From an uncultured Clostridium sp. (lineage in GTDB: Bacteria; Bacillota; Clostridia; TANB77; CAG-508), in NCBI GenBank assembly GCA_900553755.1, contig USEX01000034.1, forward strand, positions 1 to 5,712: 5,712 nt of DNA, in the 5' to 3' direction. The stretch's first letter is position 1. Each line of letters begins with the position of its first letter. This document shows, piece after piece, positions 1 to 5,345 of the stretch. Made by a program: the position numbers and the translations under genes. The notes under the pieces were generated by a model. The model was not told the origin of the DNA and made no database searches. It saw nothing but the letters and a program-made list of their open reading frames with translations.

Positions 1-43
1 TTTTCTTTAGCTCTATTAACCTTTGTTCTTCTTTTTCTTTCAT
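1..43 (-). CDS. Start of an unidentified charged ORF, cut by the window edge
   Basis: An ATG lies one base after the TAA of the pilin-like gene (the two are separated only by a T) and opens a frame of 14 codons without a stop before the window ends. The visible residues are MKEKEEQRLIELKK, strongly charged and helix- or coiled-coil-forming. The purine stretch AGAGAG about 11 nt upstream, inside the end of the preceding gene, could serve as a weak ribosome binding site. The tight spacing suggests translational coupling with the pilin-like gene. Too little is visible to name a family, and the ORF could be spurious. Confidence 0.4.
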   Translation of the reverse strand, partial: MKEKEEQRLIELKK

Positions 44-44
44 A

Positions 45-566
45 TTAATTTTCACTCTCTTCTGCTTGTTTATTTTCTTCTTTATTATTTTTAGCCTCTT
101 CTATTTCTGATAGTTTATATAGTTTTTGATCTTTATTATAACTGCAACCTTTCGAAAATATAATCTCTTCTGTATCGTAATTTACAATATAATAGCTATC
201 TTCTTCATTAGTAACCTCTGTCCCAATAGTTGCCAAATCTTCATCTTTCAAAACATAATATTTTTCATATTCATCCTCTTTTATTACACCATTATCTATA
301 ATTTCTTTTAACAATTTATCCTCTTTCATTTCAGATATTTTTGTCCCTATTTTTTGTGCTTCTTCTTTTGCAACAGTTTTTGAACCCATATAATTCTTTA
401 CTTTCCATTGAATTAACATCATATTTGTTTTTATTGTTTCTATACGTCTATCATTTAAATTTGTTCTAATAAAGTAAACTCCACTTGCAACTAAGCAAGT
501 AATAATAATTATTAATAATAAAACCTGTATTTGTCCCATTCCATTTTCTTTTTTTATGCTGTACAT
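45..566 (-). CDS. Pilin-like (type IV prepilin / type II secretion pseudopilin-like) membrane-anchored protein
   Basis: A 173-residue protein with a short basic N-terminus (MYSIKKENG), one strongly hydrophobic helix at about residues 13-33, and then a charged amphipathic helix (about 35-60). This is the plan of a prepilin-like protein. The site after G9 resembles a class III prepilin cleavage site, but the residue at +5 is Gln instead of the usual Glu, so processing by a prepilin peptidase is uncertain. The middle part (about 85-150) contains Tyr-rich beta-like segments such as YYIVNYDTEEIIFSKG, resembling the soluble domain of clostridial pseudopilin-like proteins. The last 20 or so residues are a low-complexity Glu/Asn/Lys tail. 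The ATG has a good ribosome binding site (AAAGGAAA) in the 19-nt gap after the upstream regulator gene, with which it is probably co-transcribed. No other pilus assembly genes are visible. It could simply be a membrane-anchored protein of unknown function. Confidence 0.7.
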   Translation of the reverse strand: MYSIKKENGMGQIQVLLLIIIITCLVASGVYFIRTNLNDRRIETIKTNMMLIQWKVKNYMGSKTVAKEEAQKIGTKISEMKEDKLLKEIIDNGVIKEDEYEKYYVLKDEDLATIGTEVTNEEDSYYIVNYDTEEIIFSKGCSYNKDQKLYKLSEIEEAKNNKEENKQAEESEN

Positions 567-585
567 ATAAATTTCCTTTCTTAAA

Positions 586-1917
586 TCATATTAGTAATTT
601 CCAATATCCTGTTTTCTTTGATCCTTTTCTTTCTATTATTTTTTCTTCTTGCAAGTGTTTTATTATTCTTGATACAGTTCTATCTGAAATATTAGTTACA
701 CTTACTATTTCCTCTCTTGTTATTTGATTATTCCTTATTATTGAATTCAATATATCTCGTTCATTTTTAGTTAATTTTATTGTGTCATTTATTGTGTCAT
801 TTGTTGACACTTTATTTTTAGAATCATATTCAAATGGATTTTCTTTATATTTAAAAGAAACTCTTAAAAAATGTTCCATAAATTTAAAACAACTTTTGTC
901 ATAAGCTTCTAATATTCTTAATACTCCAGAACCAATATTTTCGATTAAATCTACATCCTTAAATACTCTAATAAGTTCTTTATTTCTTGGTGCAGTAACT
1001 CCTTCTAGAAATTCTTCTTGTGACAACTCTTGAGGTAGACCACCTGCAGATGTTATTTCTACTCTATCAGAATATAATTCTATAATAGGAGAATTACCAT
1101 AAGAATAATCATTATGAACGATAGCATTTATAACTGCCTCTTTTAAGGCTGTACTATCAATTTTCTCTTGCTCTTTTCTTCCAAAGTATTCTATTTTTGC
1201 ATAAGTTGTATTCTCAACATCAAGTCTATCTAATATTTTTTGTGTGGCTGTTATCAAACATCGATTTCCATACTCCATATTTTCTAATAATTCACGTTTA
1301 TTAATTCCTACATATTTTACTACTTTTATAGAAACATTATTCTCATCAGCTAGTAAAAAAGCATTATAGTTATATTTTCCCTCACTTGTTAATAAATCAA
1401 GGTTTTGTAAAAAATTATCATTCAATTTTAATCCATGCTCTTCATAATAAATCTTCAATTGATTAAATGTTAACTTTTGCCTTGGAGAATCAATTTCTTT
1501 TAGAGTACTTTTTATTCTTTTTGCATACATATTATCTATCATTCTCTCTGTCATTCGTTCTTTGCTACTACCAACTCTAATATAGCAACCTTCCGGAATT
1601 CTGCCTTTTTTTCTTAAATAGTATGGCTTTTCCGTTCCACTCGATATTATAACTTTTATTACTTCTTTATTTTCCATTATCTCAACCGTTACATCAAATA
1701 GGCCTAAAGTAGAAGGTTGAATATTATTCTTTATTCTATCCTTAATTTGTAATTGTGTTAAATCAACATTTTGAACTCCAACTACTTCTCCGTTTTTATT
1801 TATTCCAACATAAATTATTCCGCCTTCTCTATAATTAAGAAAAGCAATAACCTCTTGTTCAAAATCATCATTTAACTTCTCTTTATTTTCAACTCTATTT
1901 GTTTCTAAATTTTGCAT
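586..1917 (-). CDS. AlbA_2 domain / HATPase_c_4 / winged-helix protein, putative transcriptional regulator (RecG-like C-terminal family)
   Basis: A 443-residue protein with the full architecture of the family often labelled 'ATP-binding protein' or 'putative DNA-binding domain protein'. Residues about 8-125 form the AlbA_2 (Schlafen AlbA-like) domain, with the typical FLNYREGGIIYVGI core. Residues about 255-345 form a GHKL-type HATPase_c_4 segment with ALKEAVINAIVHNDYS (257-272), ITSAGGLP (288-295) and ENIGSGVLRI (326-335). Residues about 382-443 form a winged helix-turn-helix (ITREEIVSVTNISDRTVSRI, 399-418). The linker has a tandem NDTI repeat. The ATG at 1917 is preceded by an in-frame TAA three codons upstream, so no earlier ATG, GTG or TTG start exists. 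Its best ribosome binding site, AAAGGAGA, sits rather far away (about 15 nt). It is followed closely by the pilin-like gene. A sigma-A promoter overlaid by a long palindrome lies about 70 nt upstream, which suggests autoregulation. Family and domains are clear, but the regulated targets and any ATP dependence are not. Confidence 0.88.
   Translation of the reverse strand: MQNLETNRVENKEKLNDDFEQEVIAFLNYREGGIIYVGINKNGEVVGVQNVDLTQLQIKDRIKNNIQPSTLGLFDVTVEIMENKEVIKVIISSGTEKPYYLRKKGRIPEGCYIRVGSSKERMTERMIDNMYAKRIKSTLKEIDSPRQKLTFNQLKIYYEEHGLKLNDNFLQNLDLLTSEGKYNYNAFLLADENNVSIKVVKYVGINKRELLENMEYGNRCLITATQKILDRLDVENTTYAKIEYFGRKEQEKIDSTALKEAVINAIVHNDYSYGNSPIIELYSDRVEITSAGGLPQELSQEEFLEGVTAPRNKELIRVFKDVDLIENIGSGVLRILEAYDKSCFKFMEHFLRVSFKYKENPFEYDSKNKVSTNDTINDTIKLTKNERDILNSIIRNNQITREEIVSVTNISDRTVSRIIKHLQEEKIIERKGSKKTGYWKLLI
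779..802. repeat. Two tandem copies of a 12-bp repeat inside the regulator gene
   Basis: The 12-mer attgtgtcattt occurs twice without a gap (779-790 and 791-802). On the coding strand it yields repeated Asn-Asp-Thr-Ile units at residues about 373-380, in the linker between the ATPase-like domain and the winged helix. Being a multiple of three, copy number could change without breaking the frame. Confidence 0.8.
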
Positions 1918-1923
1918 GAAATT

Positions 1924-1962
1924 TTATATGTATCTCCTTTCGCTCCATTCTATTTTGTACAT
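1924..1962 (-). CDS. Possible 12-residue leader peptide upstream of the AlbA_2/HATPase regulator
   Basis: A short ORF, MYKIEWSERRYI, lies wholly in the predicted 5' leader of the regulator mRNA. Its ATG has a well-placed ribosome binding site (AAGGA, 7 nt upstream at 1970-1974), better spaced than that of the regulator itself. Its stop TAA ends 6 nt before the regulator ATG, and its codons contain the AAAGGAGA sequence that serves the regulator. Ribosomes finishing this ORF would therefore be placed to start on the regulator, so translational coupling is plausible. Length and composition match no leader peptide I know, and a chance ORF cannot be excluded. Confidence 0.35.
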   Translation of the reverse strand: MYKIEWSERRYI

Positions 1963-1984
1963 TTTTAATTCCTTGCTAACGTAA

Positions 1985-2028
1985 TATAGTTGGTATTATA
2001 TCATATATTATGAATAATACCAACTATA
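1985..2028. repeat. Long inverted repeat, probable operator over the regulator promoter
   Basis: The arms tatagttggtattat (1985-1999) and ataataccaactata (2014-2028) are perfect 15-bp reverse complements. After a single unpaired A at 2000 the symmetry continues inwards as tcata (2001-2005) against tatga (2009-2013), leaving a 3-nt centre, for 20 paired positions in all. There is no T run after it on the minus strand, so it does not look like a terminator for the upstream pseudogene. The predicted transcription start (about 1988) falls inside the left arm, so mRNA from this promoter would not contain the hairpin. That favours a DNA operator, most simply for the winged-helix protein encoded downstream. 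The binding protein is inferred, not shown. Confidence 0.7.
1995..2023 (-). promoter_or_regulatory. Predicted sigma-A promoter of the AlbA_2/HATPase regulator gene
   Basis: On the minus strand, TTGGTA (2018-2023; 4 of 6 bases match the TTGACA consensus) is followed by a 17-nt spacer and a perfect TATAAT (1995-2000). Transcription would start near 1988, giving a leader of about 70 nt before the ATG at 1917. Both promoter elements lie in the arms of the 1985-2028 inverted repeat, so a protein bound there would block RNA polymerase. Owing to the symmetry, a poorer promoter-like sequence (TTGGTA, 17 nt, AATAAT) also reads on the plus strand, but no plus-strand gene follows it. Confidence 0.62.
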
Positions 2029-2140
2029 ACCTTTATTTTTTCCAAGTTATTGCTCTCATTCCTTTTTGTTCTCCCCATGGTGCTAATTATGATTTTTTCA
2101 CCTTTATTATAACCATATGTCTTACTTTTTATGATAACAC

Positions 2141-2723
2141 TCATCTCACAATTAAACTAGGACGTGAACCGTAAAAAATCTCTTGAATCATCTGGGCCAT
2201 AATTTGATCTCATATATGGAGCATATTCAATTCTGTTGCAACCTCCTCCTCTTACACTTCGAAATCCTGTACCACTCGCCGCTTCCTGAGTAAATTCAGT
2301 GCAATTTCCAGCTAGATCATATATATTATTTGCCTTCCAGTATTCACTGTATCCTGTAACTTGTTTACTGCCATATTTTTGTACTTCTTGCCCATTTTCA
2401 ATCAACTTTATAGCTGCATCACCTGTACTATTTTTATAATTAGCCCAAGTAGTAGCATTCCTGATACTCTTTTTTTCTCCTTTCTTAAATATAAAATCAC
2501 ATGCTAGATTCCATTGAAATCCCCATATCATTTGACTTTCTACTTTCTCCTTGCTTTTAATTTTGTACACTTATAAGTTTATATAAATCATAGGCGAACC
2601 CACTAAATTACTATATTTTTTATTCTTGTCATAAAATACTCTATTCACTACTATTGTCACCACTAGTGCAACCAATGTAATTCCTTTTTTGTTTTCTCTT
2701 AATTCTATAGTTGATTTTTTCAT
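2141..2723 (-). pseudogene. Broken prepilin-like / FGE-sulfatase (SUMF1-like) domain protein gene
   Basis: ATG at 2723 with an AAAGGG ribosome binding site opens MKKSTIELRENKKG, followed by the prepilin-like start ITLVALVVTIVV. The hydrophobic helix then stops abruptly at codon 26 (about 2645) where relatives continue with more hydrophobic residues. The same frame meets a TAA at 2571-2573 and continues into a SUMF1-like segment: MIWGFQW near 2531-2511, then NIYDLAGN and RSVRGGG, hallmarks of the FGE-sulfatase/SUMF1 C-type-lectin-like fold. It ends early at a TAG (2157-2159) after a run of six T (2173-2178). Dropping one T would restore the expected C-terminus YGSRPSLIVR, with stop TGA at 2141-2143. 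Proteins of this two-part kind in gut Clostridia carry a long region between the two ends, which is largely missing here. A GTG at 2570 directly after the TAA would give a 137-residue product but has no convincing claim as a real start. I infer decay after an internal deletion; sequencing error could explain only the T-run lesion. Confidence 0.75.
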
Positions 2724-2814
2724 TATATTAAATCCCTTTCTTTATTCTCTTTGGTATCACTGCTTTTTGCTATATTATCCATTTTCCTTAAGATATATAC
2801 TTAACGAAGTAACA

Positions 2815-2861
2815 AAACGCATTGTTATTATTTCTATTGTTTTCATTATAACAATACGTTT
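2815..2861. repeat. Imperfect inverted repeat downstream of sleB, possible weak bidirectional terminator
   Basis: The arms 2815-2830 (aaacgcattgttatta) and 2846-2861 (ttataacaatacgttt) are reverse complements at 14 of 16 positions, with a 15-nt loop. The A/T ends of the stem give a short T run in both directions (TTTTG on the minus strand, TTTATTT on the plus strand). It begins 45 nt after the sleB stop, where a terminator would be expected, but the stem is mostly A-T and would be weak. It could also be a relic of a small repeat element. Confidence 0.35.
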
Positions 2862-2905
2862 ATTTGTTTCAAGTGCTATTTTACTTTTTATAATTTTTTC
2901 AACCA

Positions 2906-3610
2906 TTATTTACAAAATCTATGATTTCCTATTGTAATAACATGTGGTCTAGACCAAATCCAACTACTAGTAGCAGTGTTTGGATTGAAATAATAAATTG
3001 AGCCATATGAAGGGTCCCATCCATTTAAGGCATCCCTTGCAGCATTATATGCAGTTTGGTTTGGGGTTAAATTTATTTGTCCATCACTTACAACTGAAAA
3101 GGCCCCAGCTTGATATATTACCCCAGAAACGGTATTTGGAAATGAGCTGCTTTTTACTCTATTTAGCACTACTGCAGCAACAGCAACCTGCCCCGTATAT
3201 GGCTCACCTCTAGCTTCTCCATATACCAATCTTGCCAATAAGTTTAAGTTGCTCGAATTATTAGCAGATGAACTTGAACTAGAGCTAGAAGTATAAATTC
3301 CCATTGCCTGCAATGTTTTGGTACCTGCAATTCCATCTACCTTTAATCCATTTTTTCTTTGAAAATATTTTACAGCCGCTAAAGTTTGCGAACCATAAAT
3401 TCCATCAATATTTCCTGTATAATATCCCCATCTTTTTAGCTTCGTTTGTATTTGCGTAACTTCACTACCTCTTGAACCATATTTGGATAGAGCTAAAGTT
3501 CCATCTCCTCTAAAGAAAACATTATAAACTATAAAAATTAAAGACAAAATAAACAATATTATAAACATTTTTTTATCTTTTACTAATCGGTTTTTTGCTT
3601 TTTTAAACAT
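2906..3610 (-). CDS. sleB: Spore cortex-lytic enzyme SleB-like cell wall hydrolase
   Basis: A 234-residue exported or membrane-anchored hydrolase. Residues 1-14 are basic and 15-33 form a hydrophobic signal or anchor helix. Residues about 43-104 form a peptidoglycan-binding domain (PG_binding_1) with GSEVTQIQTKLKRWGYYTG, DGIYGSQT and VDGIAGTKT. A serine-rich linker (about 107-120) precedes the Hydrolase_2 (SleB/CwlJ) domain, about 123-234. In this domain VYGEARGEP carries the conserved glutamate (E132) that acts as catalytic acid in SleB, and the ending GWDP, YYFNP, WIWSRP, IGNHRFCK is typical of SleB. In known spore-formers SleB cleaves muramic-lactam cortex peptidoglycan as a lytic transglycosylase during germination. 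Domain order matches SleB, although 234 residues is somewhat short. No ypeB partner gene follows. The ATG has a strong GAGGTGA site that lies inside a hairpin. A vegetative wall hydrolase of the same family is the main alternative. Confidence 0.88.
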   Translation of the reverse strand: MFKKAKNRLVKDKKMFIILFILSLIFIVYNVFFRGDGTLALSKYGSRGSEVTQIQTKLKRWGYYTGNIDGIYGSQTLAAVKYFQRKNGLKVDGIAGTKTLQAMGIYTSSSSSSSSANNSSNLNLLARLVYGEARGEPYTGQVAVAAVVLNRVKSSSFPNTVSGVIYQAGAFSVVSDGQINLTPNQTAYNAARDALNGWDPSYGSIYYFNPNTATSSWIWSRPHVITIGNHRFCK

Positions 3611-3613
3611 AAA

Positions 3614-3657
3614 AAATTCACCTCTTTAGGTTTATTATTCCTAGTTTTGGTGAATTT
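3614..3657 (-). terminator. Hairpin between fhs and sleB: terminator-like and covering the sleB ribosome binding site
   Basis: Reading on the minus strand, AAATTCACC (3657-3649) pairs perfectly with GGTGAATTT (3622-3614). An inner CTAGG/CCTA pairing around a short A/T loop is possible. The stem is followed by more T (TTT before the sleB ATG), the form of a weak Rho-independent terminator placed 6 nt after the fhs stop. The descending arm also contains most of the sleB ribosome binding site, so the same structure could limit both read-through and translation of sleB. The energy was not computed. Confidence 0.55.
3618..3624 (-). promoter_or_regulatory. sleB ribosome binding site GAGGTGA, sequestered
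   Basis: GAGGTGA pairs well with the 3' end of 16S rRNA and sits 7 nt before the ATG, which fixes the sleB start. Five of its seven bases (GGTGA) are paired in the 3614-3657 hairpin. Confidence 0.65.
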
Positions 3658-3663
3658 ATACAA

Positions 3664-5331
3664 TTAGAATATTCCTATTATATTTCCATTTTCATCTATA
3701 TCGATATTTTCTGCCGCTGGAACTCTTGGTAATCCTGGCATTGTCATTATTTTTCCAGTAATAGCAACTATAAATTCTGCTCCAGCTTTTAGCTGTATTT
3801 CATTTACATGTATTTTAAATTCTTCTTTGCATTCTAAATTTTTTGGATCATCAGAAAAAGAATATTGTGTTTTGGCAATACATACAGGATACTTTGAATA
3901 TCCCATTTGATCTATTTTCTTCATTTCTTCTATAGCTTTTCCCGAATATTCTACTCCAGAAGCTCCATAAATATTTTTCGCAACTTTTTCTATTTTTGTT
4001 TCTATAGAATCTTCGTTATAATAAATATATTTAAAGTTTTCTTCTTGTTCAGCTAGCTCAACTACTTTATTAGCCAAATCAATTATTCCATCTCCGCCTT
4101 TTTGATGATTTTCGGCTAAACTAATATTTACTCCTTGTTTTTCTAATTCTGATTTTAGTAACTCTATTTCATTAGCAGTATCAGTAGGAAACTTATTTAT
4201 AGCAACAATTGTGTTCAATCCAAATTTTTCTTTTAAATTTTCTATATGTTTATTTAAATTCTTTATTCCATTTTTTAATGCTTCTAAATTTTCTATTTCA
4301 ACTTCTTCTTTTGGCTGACCGCCATGGTATTTTAGTGCTCTAATTGTTGCTACACATACTACTGCATCTGGTTTGATTTCTGCTTTTCTACATTTTATAT
4401 CTAAAAACTTTTCTGCTCCTAAATCTGAGCCAAATCCAGCTTCTGTTACAATATATTCTCCTAATTTCATCGCTGTTTTTGTAGCAATCACACTATTGCA
4501 CCCATGTGCAATATTTGCAAAAGGTCCACCATGTATTAATGCTGGTGTATGCTCCAAAGTTTGTACTAAATTAGGTTTTATTGCATCTTTTAACAAAACT
4601 GTTAAACTGCCTTCCGCATGTAAATCTTTTGCAGTTATTGGTTTTCCATTTTTATTATAGCCAACCATTATATTTCCAATTCTTCTTTTTAAATCTTTAA
4701 TGTCTGTTGCTAAACATAAAATTGCCATTATCTCAGAAGCAACAGAAATATCAAATCCGTCTTCTCTTGGAACAATATTTTTTTCTCCTGATAAGCCCGT
4801 TTCTATTTTTCTTAACTGCCTATCATTTAAATCAACACATCTTTTCCAAATTACTTTATCAAATTGTAATTCATTTCCATAATAGATATGATTATCAATT
4901 AAAGCTGATAATAAATTATTGGCAGATGTAATTGCATGTATATCTCCATTAAAATGTAAATTTATATCTTCCATAGGTGCTACCTGTGAATATCCTCCAC
5001 CAGTTGCTCCGCCTTTTATGCCAAATACTGGTCCCAAAGAAGGCTCCCTTAGTGCAAGAATAGATTTCTTGCCTATTTTTCTTAAACCATCTGCTAGTCC
5101 TATTGCAATTGTTGTTTTTCCTTCTCCTAAAGGTGTAGGGTTAATTGAAGTAACTAAAATTAATTTTCCATCTTTTTTCTCTCTTAATCTATTTGCTATT
5201 GCTTCATTATCTAATTTAGCCTTGTAATTACCATATTGCTCTATTTCATTTTCCATTATACCAATTCTATTAGCAATATCTGTAATCTTATCCAATTTTA
5301 CACTTCTTGCAATCTCTATATCTTTCATCAT
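3664..5331 (-). CDS. fhs: Formate-tetrahydrofolate ligase (10-formyl-THF synthetase)
   Basis: A cytosolic enzyme that joins formate to tetrahydrofolate using ATP to give 10-formyl-THF. It feeds purine and formylmethionine synthesis and, in acetogens, the methyl branch of the Wood-Ljungdahl pathway. The 555 residues match the usual bacterial length. The ATP-binding loop TPLGEGKTT is at 66-74, followed by the highly conserved REPSLGPVFGIKGGATGGGY (95-114) and VAPMEDINLHFNGD (117-130). The C-terminus has the expected MTMPGLPRVPAAENIDID block. All conserved blocks are intact. Two adjacent ATGs (5331 and 5328) share the AAAGGGGTG ribosome binding site; the second has slightly better spacing, so the protein may start at MKDIEIA. 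The gene follows the YuiD-like gene by 14 nt and is probably co-transcribed with it. No other one-carbon pathway genes (fchA, folD, metF) are visible. Also called ftfL. Confidence 0.97.
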   Translation of the reverse strand: MMKDIEIARSVKLDKITDIANRIGIMENEIEQYGNYKAKLDNEAIANRLREKKDGKLILVTSINPTPLGEGKTTIAIGLADGLRKIGKKSILALREPSLGPVFGIKGGATGGGYSQVAPMEDINLHFNGDIHAITSANNLLSALIDNHIYYGNELQFDKVIWKRCVDLNDRQLRKIETGLSGEKNIVPREDGFDISVASEIMAILCLATDIKDLKRRIGNIMVGYNKNGKPITAKDLHAEGSLTVLLKDAIKPNLVQTLEHTPALIHGGPFANIAHGCNSVIATKTAMKLGEYIVTEAGFGSDLGAEKFLDIKCRKAEIKPDAVVCVATIRALKYHGGQPKEEVEIENLEALKNGIKNLNKHIENLKEKFGLNTIVAINKFPTDTANEIELLKSELEKQGVNISLAENHQKGGDGIIDLANKVVELAEQEENFKYIYYNEDSIETKIEKVAKNIYGASGVEYSGKAIEEMKKIDQMGYSKYPVCIAKTQYSFSDDPKNLECKEEFKIHVNEIQLKAGAEFIVAITGKIMTMPGLPRVPAAENIDIDENGNIIGIF

Positions 5332-5345
5332 CTACACCCCTTTAT

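Noticed and set aside
2001..2144. 47-codon ORF on the minus strand starting at 2144
   Set aside because: No ribosome binding site, and its last codons lie in the palindrome and promoter. Kept only as part of the intergenic observation.
2141..2290. SUMF1/C-type-lectin-like end considered as a diversity-generating retroelement target
   Set aside because: No reverse transcriptase or template repeat is visible in the window, and the gene is broken. The fold alone is not enough.
1935..2570. Shared TGTACAAAAT followed by AAGGAGA at the leader ORF (1962) and at the GTG of the SUMF1-like fragment (2570)
   Set aside because: Only 10 identical bases plus a generic ribosome-binding-like sequence at different spacing; likely chance in AT-rich DNA.
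2723..2782. 19-codon ORF (MDNIAKSSDTKENKERDLI) ending in a TAATG overlap with the pseudogene start
   Set aside because: Its purine-rich site is too close to its ATG, it is very short, and the end merely covers the pseudogene's own ribosome binding site.
2775..2906. 43-codon ORF on the minus strand whose ATG overlaps the sleB stop (TAATG)
   Set aside because: No ribosome binding site, composition of random AT-rich sequence, and it runs through the 2815-2861 inverted repeat. The overlap is probably chance.
2689..2937. Plus-strand 82-codon hydrophobic ORF opposite the pseudogene start and the sleB end
   Set aside because: Its hydrophobicity comes from T-rich sequence; it overlaps the sleB end and the inverted repeat and has no convincing start signal.
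4373..5227. Plus-strand open frames of 60-102 codons across the fhs gene
   Set aside because: They are antisense to a clearly conserved enzyme and show no domain or ribosome binding site of their own.
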